Assembly (NCBI GenBank): GCA_022710255.1
Contig: JAKLHG010000022.1
Span: 1-16,037 of the forward strand
DNA from: Candidatus Hydrogenedentota bacterium
GTDB lineage: Bacteria; Hydrogenedentota; Hydrogenedentia; Hydrogenedentales; CAITNO01
DNA length: 16,037 nt
Direction: 5' to 3'
Made by a program: the position numbers and the translations under genes. This document shows positions 8,272-15,602 of the stretch, in pieces. Position 1 is the stretch's first letter. Every line of letters begins with the position of its first letter. The notes under the pieces were generated by a model, which had not been told where the DNA came from, ran no database searches, and was given only the letters and a program-made list of their open reading frames with translations.

Positions 8272-8631
8272 TTTTCGGAGCAATTCCGGGGGAGGATTGG
8301 TGCCAAGGCGGAATACTTTCACCGTAAGCAAGCCCGCCGTCGGATGCAATTCGCGCATGGCCGCCCGCGAGAGGTCGATCACGCGCCCCCGGGTAAAAGG
8401 CCCCCGGTCATTCAGGCGACATACCACGGAACGGCCGTTTTCCGCAACAACCAGCACATATTCGCCAAATGCTCCCTGAAGCATGGCACACGTGAAATCG
8501 CCGTCATTCAGCCTCTCCCCTGAAGCCGTTCTTGCTCCGGCGCTTTCAACCGTATAGTAGGAAGCCACACCCTCCGCCACAGGCGCCATCGGTTGATGCG
8601 AAAGCAACACAAACGCAATGATTTCCAGCAT
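8260..8631 (-). CDS. Small RlpA-like double-psi beta-barrel protein, probably exported
   Basis: RlpA proteins bind, and in Pseudomonas cleave, peptide-free glycan in septal peptidoglycan. This 123-residue protein is essentially one barrel: GVASYYTVESAGARTASGERLN, then FTCAMLQGAFGEY, then NGRSVVCRLNDRGPF and GRVIDLSRAAMREL. The Glu of SGERL and the Asp of NDRGPF, equivalent to two catalytic residues of P. aeruginosa RlpA, are present. The usual His of the TAAH segment is Met here, so lytic activity is doubtful. The N-terminus (MLEIIAFVLLSHQPMAPVAEG) is a short hydrophobic leader lacking a basic residue. A weak GGAG lies 14 nt upstream, so the start is less certain. There is no SPOR domain, unlike longer RlpA proteins. 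It lies 315 bp downstream of hldE on the same strand. Confidence 0.8.
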   Translation of the reverse strand: MLEIIAFVLLSHQPMAPVAEGVASYYTVESAGARTASGERLNDGDFTCAMLQGAFGEYVLVVAENGRSVVCRLNDRGPFTRGRVIDLSRAAMRELHPTAGLLTVKVFRLGTNPPPELLRKSLN

Positions 8632-8946
8632 AGCTGTCTGTTTTCTCCGTCTGACCGTGTAGCCCGCGAGTTCCCATGCTCCCGCATCCGCGACAAAAAC
8701 GCCGTGCTCCCAGCGCCTTGCCGCCTGTCCGGTTTCAAACCCAATACTACCGGATAAGCCTCATGGTCCGACTGTTGTGTATGACAGGAAGGCTGCCCGT
8801 TACACGGACAGATGTACCGTATGCAGACGCACTACGGCCCCGCCATACGCTCCTTAACAAACATATAAACGGTTAGTATACAAAAATAAACCGCCGGATG
8901 CAAGAAAAATTTGCCCCCGGCCAAGACCTCCGGGCGCCCCCGCTGT
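8632..8946. other. 315-bp gap between the hldE and RlpA-like genes
   Basis: I see no convincing gene here. It holds a probable hldE terminator at its hldE end and, on the side nearer the RlpA-like gene, an inverted repeat TCCGGT-15-ACCGGA (8728-8733 with 8749-8754). On the minus strand near 8847-8858, AAGGAG is followed closely by ATG, but that frame stops after four codons. No convincing promoter for the RlpA-like gene was found. Confidence 0.5.
8905..8935 (-). terminator. Probable rho-independent terminator of hldE
   Basis: Reading the minus strand, a CCCGG stem (complement of 8930-8934) pairs with CCGGG (complement of 8916-8920) across a 9-nt loop, beginning 13 nt after the hldE stop. It is extended by GC pairs with a bulge and followed by GGCAAATTTTTCTT. 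The stem is short and separated from the T run by a few bases, so this is a moderate call. Confidence 0.4.
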
Positions 8947-10434
8947 TCAGGACTTCCCGGCAATCTTATTGATGATGTAGGTGGTGGACTGGCCTTCCCG
9001 GCCAGGGATGATGGCAATACGCCCCCCGTAAGACTCCACCAACCGCCGCTCCTCCTGCACGATGGTGTCCATGGTATAGTCGCCGCCCTTGGCATAGATG
9101 TCCGGCTGCAGGGTTTCGAGCAGGGGCAGGGGCGTTTTATCATCAAATATGACAATATAATCCACACATTCCAGGGCGGAAAGCACCTGGGCACGGTCAC
9201 GCTCGCTTACCACCGGACGGTCGGCCCCCTTGTTCTTCTTCACCGAAGCGTCGCTGTTCAGGCCGACAATCATTACGTCCCCTTCCTTACGCGCCTCCTG
9301 TAAATACATGATATGGCCGACATGGAGGATATCAAAGCAGCCGTTGGTCCACACCACGCGTTTGCCTTCCCGCTTCAACCGCTTTATCAGAGCCTGCAGC
9401 TGCTCCAGCGTTTTCACCTTGTCCGTGGCAGGCGTATCCCCCTCTATCAGGGCGTCGCAAACCTCGGCATTGGCAACCGTAACAACCCCGGTCTGGGTAA
9501 CGGCAATACCCGCGGCAAGGTTGCCCAGATAAGCCGCGTCATAAAGGGAGCCCCCCGCCACCAAGGTCAATGTGGCGGCTGCGGTCACCGTATCGCCTGC
9601 ACCGGTCACATCCCGCACGGCAACCGGCCGAATGGGTACTTTTTCCATACGGCCATCAGCCGCGAAACAGGCAATACCGTCGGGACCCAGAGTAATCAGG
9701 ACATTTTGGGCGCGGCCGAGCAGGAATTTGCCGGCCTGTTCCAGGGAAGCCTGGTCCGTCACTTCCACACCCGCGGCCAGGCCCGCCTCCTTGTCGTTGG
9801 GCGTTACCAGGGTCACCCCTTTGAAAAAGCCGGCCCGGGCGCGGGAGTCGGCCACCGTTATCAGGCTATACTTTGAGGCACACTCCAAAATAACATCGAG
9901 CACCCGTTCCGAAATAGTGGCGGAAACCTGGTCACCTATCATTATCGCGTCCACTTGGGGCGCCAGCGCGCGGATTTGCTCGATAACTCGGCCTTCCACA
10001 TCCCCAGAAATCATTTTCGGCCGTGGCGTGTCGGTACGCAGAATTTCCTGACTCGGGATGTTGTGTCCGCCCGCGCGCCACTTCCCGTAAGTATTCGTGG
10101 ACCGGGCGGGGTCTTCCACCAGGCCGGAAACATCCACGTTGCGCGCTTCAAATTCCCGCCGGATAATGCCGGCATTCACATCGGCGCCTACAACGCCAAC
10201 CATATATACCCGGCCGCCCAGGGCGGCGGCGTTGCAGGCGGCATTGCCGGATGCGCCAGGATTATAGCGTTTCTCATGGACCTCAAAGACAGGGATGGGC
10301 GCTTCCAGGCTGATTTCCGTCACCGCTCCGTGCACATACTCATCGAGGTAAATATCCCCTATCGCCATAATCCGCACTGATTTGAACTTTTCCAATAAAT
10401 CGAGATAATACGGCGTATCCATGATGCATGCCAT
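8947..10434 (-). CDS. hldE: Bifunctional D-beta-D-heptose 7-phosphate kinase / heptose 1-phosphate adenylyltransferase
   Basis: A cytoplasmic enzyme of ADP-L-glycero-D-manno-heptose synthesis for the LPS inner core. It phosphorylates heptose 7-phosphate at C1 and, after GmhB removes the 7-phosphate, adenylylates heptose 1-phosphate. At 495 residues it has the full fused length. The N-terminal ribokinase/PfkB half shows GDIYLDEYVHG (~26-36), the PGASGNAACNAAALGG substrate region (~59-74), LVTPNDKEA (~209-217) and the catalytic TGAGDT (~277-282). The C-terminal nucleotidyltransferase half shows TNGCFDILHVGH (363-374), VGLNSD and DIYAKGGDY (~445-453). The ATG at 10434 or the one at 10422 could be the start; neither has a clear ribosome-binding site, and homologues usually begin close to the first domain, so the shorter form is possible. 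Its presence implies a heptose-containing LPS and hence an outer membrane. Confidence 0.96.
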   Translation of the reverse strand: MACIMDTPYYLDLLEKFKSVRIMAIGDIYLDEYVHGAVTEISLEAPIPVFEVHEKRYNPGASGNAACNAAALGGRVYMVGVVGADVNAGIIRREFEARNVDVSGLVEDPARSTNTYGKWRAGGHNIPSQEILRTDTPRPKMISGDVEGRVIEQIRALAPQVDAIMIGDQVSATISERVLDVILECASKYSLITVADSRARAGFFKGVTLVTPNDKEAGLAAGVEVTDQASLEQAGKFLLGRAQNVLITLGPDGIACFAADGRMEKVPIRPVAVRDVTGAGDTVTAAATLTLVAGGSLYDAAYLGNLAAGIAVTQTGVVTVANAEVCDALIEGDTPATDKVKTLEQLQALIKRLKREGKRVVWTNGCFDILHVGHIMYLQEARKEGDVMIVGLNSDASVKKNKGADRPVVSERDRAQVLSALECVDYIVIFDDKTPLPLLETLQPDIYAKGGDYTMDTIVQEERRLVESYGGRIAIIPGREGQSTTYIINKIAGKS

Positions 10435-10473
10435 CCCATTGATTGAAAGTTGTTAAGAAACCCATTTGTGATG

Positions 10474-10491
10474 TCCGGAATCGAATCCGGA
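10474..10491. promoter_or_regulatory. Inverted repeat in the divergent hldE / glycoside-hydrolase-like promoter region
   Basis: TCCGGA-6-TCCGGA (10474-10479 and 10486-10491) forms a near-perfect dyad about 40 bp upstream of hldE and 165 bp upstream of the plus-strand gene. It could be an operator or a 5' leader hairpin of hldE. No strong -10/-35 pair was found for either gene; a weak candidate for the plus-strand gene is TTGAAC (10547-10552) with TACCTT (10571-10576). Confidence 0.25.
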
Positions 10492-10655
10492 TAATGGAGG
10501 CAAGTGTATCACAATTGCCGCTTTAGGATGAATTTGCAGGAATCTGTTGAACCTCGTCCTAATACCGTGATACCTTTACCGGGAAGCGATGAAACCGCAT
10601 AAGTTCCTTTTATTCCACTCTAATCCCACGTAACAACGAAAAAGAAAGCTTGCTT

Positions 10656-12077
10656 ATGAAAAAGATATCTGTTGCAGTAGTGCTATTTCTTTTGGCTGTG
10701 TGTAACGGCGCCCTCGCGGCGGAAGTCACCGTGGAAGCGGACGGTATGCTGAACGTTAACGGCGCCCGGGTCTTCGTAGTGGGTCTTTATGAGAACCCGG
10801 CGGAAGACGCCGAACTGGCGCGCGCAGCGCAAGCGGGTTTTAACCTGGTCCGGTCCAGCGCCGACAGTACCGCCCTTGACCGGCTGCAGCGGCACGGGGT
10901 ATACGCCTGGGTCAACACGGGCGCGGCAATTGACTTGTCCGAAGATACGGACGCCCGCCGTGGCGACCTGCAATCCATGAACAACACCCTCAACGCACAC
11001 CCGGCCATGCTGGTCTGGGAAGTACCCGACGAGGCCCTGTGGAATTGCTGGTATGAAGCGCAGATGTGGCGCCGGAGCGCCGAGCCCGCCGAACAACACA
11101 AGCACATCAACGCCCTTACCGATGAGTCGGCCCGCGGGAAATTACAGGCGCAGCGGGCACAGGTCGACGCCCTTTATCACAAAGGCAATTACGCCGAAGC
11201 CGAGGCGCTTTCCGACGACCTGTGGCGCCAGATGGGACTCGAAGCGCCCCGGCCGGGATACGGCCTGGGCAACGCCCCCGAGCGCGCCGCCAAGATGTGC
11301 GGCGGCATGCGGGAGGGATATGCCCTGTTGAAGGCACTGGCCGGTCGGCCCGTATGGATGAACCATGCGCCGCGCAATCAAATCGAACAATTGGCCGCGT
11401 TCAACGAGGCCGCCGACATTGTGGGCTGCGATATTTACCCGGTGCCCGTGAATGAAAAGGTCGGCCATTCGGACTTATCGAACCGCAGCATGTCGTGCGT
11501 GGGCGATTATACCCGGCGCATGGCCCAGGCCGCCCCGGGCAAACCTGTGTGGATGGTGCTGCAAGGCTTCGGCTGGGGCGACATCCAGCCGGACAAACCG
11601 GAGGACGTAAGAAAGGAACTGCGCCCGCCCACCCTGGAGGAAACGCGATACATGGCCTTTGACGCCATTGTACACGGCGCGCGCGGCATCCTGTACTGGG
11701 GTTCCCATGCCGTGAAAAAGGACTCTACCTTTTACGGCGAGCTTCTGGCCTTTGTATCGGAACTGCGCGACCTGCAACCGGTGCTGGCTGCGCCGGATGC
11801 CGTGCTGGACATCACCGTTTCCTACCAACCCACCTATGGGTCGGTGGACCGGGCGGCTACCGTGCTGGCCAAAACGTCGGATGGTGCGCCGTGGCTGTTC
11901 GTCGTCAATGAATGGACCAACCCGCTGGCCTGCGACCTGCGCGGGCTGAAGTCCCTGAATGGTACAAAGTACCGGGACCGCATCTCCGGAGACGAGGCAG
12001 AGATACAAGACGGCGTCCTTTCCCTCCAGATGACGCCCCAGTCCGTCCAGATACTGGAACCGCTTAGCCGGCCCTGA
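10656..12077 (+). CDS. Secreted glycoside-hydrolase-like TIM-barrel protein
   Basis: Probably an exported carbohydrate-active enzyme. The 473-residue product starts with a clear signal peptide (MKKISVAVVLFLLAVCNGALA). The mature part opens with VTVEADGMLNVNGARVFVVGLY, the typical start of a GH2/GH5-like (clan GH-A style) barrel. It continues with AAQAGFNLVR and with VWEVPDEALWNCWY (~120-133), where the Glu/Asp cluster after strand 4 is a candidate acid/base. Further on are VGCDIYPVP, KPVWMVLQGFGWGD and ARGILYWGSHAV, and the C-terminal ~80 residues form a small beta domain. I see no convincing second catalytic Glu at the usual strand-7 place (YWGS), so the mechanism and even activity are open. 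ATG 10656 is preferred to TTG 10650, as MKK begins the signal peptide; the ribosome-binding site is weak (AAAGAAAG). It is followed 32 bp later by a secreted beta-helix gene. Confidence 0.78.
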   Translation: MKKISVAVVLFLLAVCNGALAAEVTVEADGMLNVNGARVFVVGLYENPAEDAELARAAQAGFNLVRSSADSTALDRLQRHGVYAWVNTGAAIDLSEDTDARRGDLQSMNNTLNAHPAMLVWEVPDEALWNCWYEAQMWRRSAEPAEQHKHINALTDESARGKLQAQRAQVDALYHKGNYAEAEALSDDLWRQMGLEAPRPGYGLGNAPERAAKMCGGMREGYALLKALAGRPVWMNHAPRNQIEQLAAFNEAADIVGCDIYPVPVNEKVGHSDLSNRSMSCVGDYTRRMAQAAPGKPVWMVLQGFGWGDIQPDKPEDVRKELRPPTLEETRYMAFDAIVHGARGILYWGSHAVKKDSTFYGELLAFVSELRDLQPVLAAPDAVLDITVSYQPTYGSVDRAATVLAKTSDGAPWLFVVNEWTNPLACDLRGLKSLNGTKYRDRISGDEAEIQDGVLSLQMTPQSVQILEPLSRP

Positions 12078-12109
12078 CCCGGTTCGGTGCGCATCGAAAA
12101 GGATATATC

Positions 12110-13447
12110 ATGACAAGAAAGCGCCTGCCGTATTACCTGTTGACGATGTGGTGTGCCGTAATGGCCGCTGGATTTGCGGAAGAGGAAAAAATCCCCCTGA
12201 CGGTACCCTGTCCGCAAGCAGCCGCGGAAGCGGCTGCCGGCGCGCGGGACACGGCGAGCGCGGCCTGGTGGGGGTTCGACCCCGAAGACGCCACGGACAC
12301 CCTGCAGCAGGCCATTGATTCCGGTGTATCCCGGCTGCTGGTGCCGTATATGGGCGCGCCGTGGGTGATCCGGCCGGTAGTTTTGCGCAGCAACCTGGAA
12401 CTGGAATTGGAGCCGGGAGTGGAGATCCTCGCGAAAAAAGACGCCTTCAAGGGCAAAGGCGACAGCCTGTTTTCCGCCACCGAATGTGAAAACATAACCT
12501 TGCGCGGCTACAACGCGCGCATGCGCATGCGCAAAGCGGATTATCAAAGCGACGCCTATGAAAAGGCAGAATGGCGCATGACCCTCGACTTTTCCGGCTG
12601 TACCAATATCCGCATCGAAGGCCTCACGCTGGAGAGCAGCGGTGGTGACGGCATTTACCTCGGCGCGACAGACCGGCAGCCCTTCTGTAAAGACGTCCTC
12701 ATTCGGGATGTGACCTGCCGTAACCACCACCGCCAGGGCATAAGCGTCATCAGCGCGGTAAACCTGCTGATAGAGAACTGCGTATTAGCGGGCACAAGCG
12801 GCACGGCCCCGCAGGCGGGCATTGACCTGGAACCCAACCGGGAAAATGAGAAGATGGTAAATGTGACCGCCCGCAACTGCACCTTTTTCGGCAACAGCGG
12901 CGCAGGAATACTGGTATATTTGAAACCGCTGCGCCGCAGATCGGAACCCGTGTCCATCCTGTTTGAAAACTGCCATGTCCGGAATGGCCGGGACCAGGGC
13001 ATCGGCGTGGGCGCCCTTGGGGATGACGGCCCGGGCGGCTATGTTGAGTTCCGGAATTGCACGGTGGAAAACACGCGCAATGGCGGCGCGTTTATCTATG
13101 ACAAATCCGCTTCGGCCGCCGAAGTGCGGTTTGTCAACTGCAAATGGCGTAATACAGCCCCTTTCCATAAAAAAGCATCCCCACTCCTCATCACTCTTAT
13201 GCGGGAAAGTATTACAACAACACACGGCGGCATCGTTTTCGAAAACTGTGTCGTGTACGATTCCATCGACCGGCCCGTATTGAAAACGGAGGAAGACCAG
13301 GGCAACAAGGGCGCCCACGCCATCCGGGGCCTGATCCTGCGTGAAGGGCCGGGAGAACCCTGCACTGAGATCACGCCGGAAAGTACTGATTGTACGGTGG
13401 AAATAAAGTCTTTGATTGCGGCGGCAGGCGTGCAGACCCGTCCTTGA
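12110..13447 (+). CDS. Secreted right-handed parallel beta-helix (pectate-lyase-like) protein
   Basis: A 445-residue exported protein. It has a signal peptide (MTRKRLPYYLLTMWCAVMAAGFA) followed by a pectin-lyase-like fold. There is an N-cap with DTLQQAIDSGVSRLLVP and VVLRSNLELELEPGVEI, then a run of beta-helix coils visible as repeated N-x-x-G-I/L patterns: TNIRIEGLTLESSGGDGIYLG, CRNHHRQGISVIS, NCTFFGNSGAGILVYL, CHVRNGRDQGIGVGAL, NCTVENTRNGGAFIY and NCVVYDS. Such proteins are polysaccharide lyases, GH28-like hydrolases, epimerases or surface binders; no specific catalytic set can be assigned by eye. AAAAGGA (12097-12103) lies 6 nt before the ATG. The 32-bp gap to the glycoside-hydrolase-like gene suggests one transcript and a shared polysaccharide substrate. 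The fold is confident; the function is not. Confidence 0.82.
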   Translation: MTRKRLPYYLLTMWCAVMAAGFAEEEKIPLTVPCPQAAAEAAAGARDTASAAWWGFDPEDATDTLQQAIDSGVSRLLVPYMGAPWVIRPVVLRSNLELELEPGVEILAKKDAFKGKGDSLFSATECENITLRGYNARMRMRKADYQSDAYEKAEWRMTLDFSGCTNIRIEGLTLESSGGDGIYLGATDRQPFCKDVLIRDVTCRNHHRQGISVISAVNLLIENCVLAGTSGTAPQAGIDLEPNRENEKMVNVTARNCTFFGNSGAGILVYLKPLRRRSEPVSILFENCHVRNGRDQGIGVGALGDDGPGGYVEFRNCTVENTRNGGAFIYDKSASAAEVRFVNCKWRNTAPFHKKASPLLITLMRESITTTHGGIVFENCVVYDSIDRPVLKTEEDQGNKGAHAIRGLILREGPGEPCTEITPESTDCTVEIKSLIAAAGVQTRP

Positions 13448-13652
13448 TAAGACAGAGGGAAGATTTGTTTAACCCTGACAAAACGGAGGGCGCTTGAAAC
13501 CTGGTTTGGCAGAGTGCGTATAAAAGTGGGTACGGCCTCTTTTTCCTCTCAGGGAGCAAGGCGCTTAGGACCATTTCGCTGATAAATAATTTCAGTTTCT
13601 TACCACGAAGAGCTTTATGTCCTGGTTTAGTTCAAGAATCCAAAAACAACAC

Positions 13653-13888
13653 GTCATTCCGGTTTTTCGCGGTAGAAAAAGCACGTGTAGCGGAGTGGGT
13701 GCCAGGACGCGAAAAGACCGGAATCCAGTTCCTGAGGCCGTGGATGCGGGATTGGCCGCATTCGTTGTGTTTTCGAGAAGGGAACTGGGTATTCATTGCA
13801 GCGGGCCCAATCTGGATTCCGGTATTTTTCGCGTTGTCCAGTACCGTTCTTCGACCCGAGCCAGCAATCTCGAAAAAACTGGAATGAC
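13653..13888. repeat. BIME/REP-like element: two ~76-bp hairpin units in inverted orientation
   Basis: Unit 1 (13653-13728) begins GTCATTCCGGTTTTTCGCGG and ends GCGAAAAGACCGGAATCCAG, so its ends pair with each other. Unit 2 (13812-13888) is the reverse: CTGGATTCCGGTATTTTTCG at its left end and CGAAAAAACTGGAATGAC at its right. Read on the other strand, unit 2 has the same ends as unit 1, with a partly similar middle (GCCAGGACGCG against TACTGGACAACGCG). The 83-bp spacer adds another perfect pair, CCAGTTCC (13725-13732) with GGAACTGG (13781-13788). The GTCATTCC...GGAATCCAG frame resembles dispersed intergenic repeats known from many bacteria. No transposase is present, so it would be a non-autonomous element or folded RNA/DNA repeat. 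Confidence 0.7.
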
Positions 13889-14000
13889 CATGTTTACGGC
13901 TGTTTATAAGGAAAGGCGAAATAGGTTGATACAGGCGTTTTTACTCTCCCTTTGTTTTTCTTAGTCTATAGCGCTGCAACTTGTTGCGCCGAAAGTGCCT

Positions 14001-14028
14001 CTTCTTCCGGGCGAAGTCCCGGACGAAG
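14001..14028. other. Hairpin upstream of the Gfo/Idh/MocA gene
   Basis: CTTC-T-TCCGGG, a 6-nt loop, then CCCGGA-C-GAAG: a 6-bp GC-rich stem (14006-14011 with 14018-14023) extended by 4 bp beyond one mismatch. No immediate T run follows, so it is a weak terminator candidate; it may be an operator or leader structure. Confidence 0.4.
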
Positions 14029-14070
14029 CGTAGGATCTTACCTTCTTTTCTGTATGACATTATGTAACGA

Positions 14071-14076
14071 TATAAC
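14071..14076 (+). promoter_or_regulatory. Possible -10 box for the Gfo/Idh/MocA gene
   Basis: TATAAC matches the -10 consensus at five of six positions, 45 nt before the ATG. No good -35 lies 16-18 nt upstream. Weak prediction by eye. Confidence 0.25.
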
Positions 14077-14121
14077 GCGAGTTAAACTGTGTTACCGGGC
14101 TGCTTTGAAAGGAACGAAGCG

Positions 14122-15504
14122 ATGGAAAAAGAAAACTTGACGCGGCGTACGTTTCTGACCGTTGCCGGAGCCGGAGCGGTATTCAGTTCCCATGCGGTTC
14201 GCGCTAATACGGCGCGGGTCGTTCCCGGGCGCGTTTCTCCCAATGAACGGCTCAATATCGCCGCCATTGGGATCGGCGGCATGGGCCGCGCCAATATTGA
14301 CGCCTGCGCGACGGAAAATATTGTCGCCTTGTGCGACGTGGATGACACGGTAGCCGCCCGTACCTATGCCGCGTATCCGGACGCCAAGCGCTTTCGTGAT
14401 TTTCGCGAGATGTTCGATAAGGCGGGTGATACCTTTGATGCGGTGATTGTGGCAACTCCGGATCATACCCATGCCGCAGCCGCCATGACGGCCATGCGCG
14501 CCGGGAAACATCTATATTGTCAGAAGCCGCTGGCACACAGCCTGTATGAAGTGCGCCGCCTCACCGAGGTTGCCCGTGAAACCGGCGTTCAGACGCAGAT
14601 GGGCAACCAGGGGCACTCCTCCGAGCCCATACGGCGTCTGCGGGAGTGGATTCAGGCGGGAATCATTGGCAAGGTGCGCGAAGTGCATGCCTGGAGTGAC
14701 CGTCCCGTGGGTGGCGACCCCTGGTCCGACTTTCCCATTATGAAACGCCCGGAAGACACGCCGCCAGTCCCGGACGGCCTGGACTGGGAATTATGGCTCG
14801 GCCCCACAGCCCACCGCCCGTATCATCCCGTCTATCATCCCACTACCTGGCGCGGCTTCTGGGATTTTGGAACAGGGCCCTTGGGGGATATGGGCTGTCA
14901 TATCCTGGACCCGGCCTTCTGGGCGCTGGACCTGGGACAACCCGCAAGCGTGCAGGCCACAACCACCCATTACGACCCGGAAGTCGGCGGGGAAACGTTT
15001 CCACGCGCTTCCATTGTCCGCTACCAGTTTCCCGCGCGTGGAGACATGCCGCCGGTTTCATTAACCTGGTACGACGGCCGCCTGAAACCTCCGGTCCCGG
15101 AACTCTTTGAGGCCGACCGGCAGCTGGATAATAACGGCGCCATCCTTGTAGGCGAGGAGGGTATTGCCGTGCACGGTTCTCATGGCGCCGGCGGCCTGGT
15201 ATTTCTTCCAAAGGAAAGAGTGCGCGCCTTTGACCGGCCCCCAAAAGTATTACGCCGTATGCCCCAGCGCGACAATGCCCATGAACAAGACTGGATTCGC
15301 GCCTGTAAAGAAGGTGGCGAACCTGCAAGCGCAAATTTCGACTATGGCGGCCCGCTTACCGAAATGGTGTTGCTCGGCGTCTTAGCCATGCGTTTCAAAG
15401 ACTGCAAACTCGACTGGGATGCAAAAGCACTTCGTTTCACCAACCATGACGAGGCCAATAGCCTGGTCAATCCACCCTATAGAAAGGGTTGGGAATTGGA
15501 ATAG
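14122..15504 (+). CDS. Tat-exported Gfo/Idh/MocA family oxidoreductase
   Basis: An NAD(P)-dependent oxidoreductase probably acting on a sugar, sugar acid or cyclitol. The 460 residues begin with a twin-arginine signal (TRRTFLTVAGAGAVFSSHAVRA, residues 7-28), so the enzyme is exported folded with its cofactor, as glucose-fructose oxidoreductase is. The Rossmann fold follows: NIAAIGIGGMG (45-55), ALCDVDD (69-75), VATPDHTHA (110-118), and QKPLAHS (134-140), where the more usual Glu of EKP is Gln. The catalytic region GPLGDMGCHILD (252-263) carries the conserved Asp/His set. ATG 14122 is chosen because AAAGGA (14108-14113) lies 8 nt upstream and the Tat motif then sits near the N-terminus. Exported members are abundant in planctomycete-, lentisphaera- and hydrogenedentes-type genomes. 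Substrate unknown. Confidence 0.92.
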   Translation: MEKENLTRRTFLTVAGAGAVFSSHAVRANTARVVPGRVSPNERLNIAAIGIGGMGRANIDACATENIVALCDVDDTVAARTYAAYPDAKRFRDFREMFDKAGDTFDAVIVATPDHTHAAAAMTAMRAGKHLYCQKPLAHSLYEVRRLTEVARETGVQTQMGNQGHSSEPIRRLREWIQAGIIGKVREVHAWSDRPVGGDPWSDFPIMKRPEDTPPVPDGLDWELWLGPTAHRPYHPVYHPTTWRGFWDFGTGPLGDMGCHILDPAFWALDLGQPASVQATTTHYDPEVGGETFPRASIVRYQFPARGDMPPVSLTWYDGRLKPPVPELFEADRQLDNNGAILVGEEGIAVHGSHGAGGLVFLPKERVRAFDRPPKVLRRMPQRDNAHEQDWIRACKEGGEPASANFDYGGPLTEMVLLGVLAMRFKDCKLDWDAKALRFTNHDEANSLVNPPYRKGWELE

Positions 15505-15602
15505 CCGTGTCTGTACACCAAGTCACCCGATTAGAATACGGAAACCCTATTTTATGACACGATCTCTTCCTCATCACCGGAAAACAGCCCTCTAAATATG
15601 TC

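Larger units (their letters stand above)
13448..14121. other. 674-bp non-coding gap
   Basis: No convincing gene. The open frames here lack ribosome-binding sites and run through inverted repeats. It contains a BIME/REP-like paired repeat (13653-13888), a stand-alone hairpin (14001-14028) and a possible promoter for the Gfo/Idh/MocA gene. The first ~200 bp (13448-13650) show nothing I can name. Confidence 0.6.

Noticed and set aside
8840..8860. Minus-strand AAGGAG followed by ATG
   Set aside because: The frame ends after four codons, with no attenuator-like structure linking it to the RlpA-like gene.
10470..10492. ATTCGATTCCGG on the minus strand resembles a tRNA T-arm
   Set aside because: The stem/loop has an 8-nt loop, does not pair in the T-arm register, and no D-arm, anticodon arm or acceptor stem can be found in the flanking ~75 nt.
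11834..12730. 298-codon minus-strand open frame
   Set aside because: It spans two well-supported plus-strand genes on the opposite strand and has no recognisable domain.
13617..13964. 115-codon plus-strand open frame
   Set aside because: It has no ribosome-binding site and no recognisable domain, and it runs through the inverted repeat units; the codon pattern follows the repeats.
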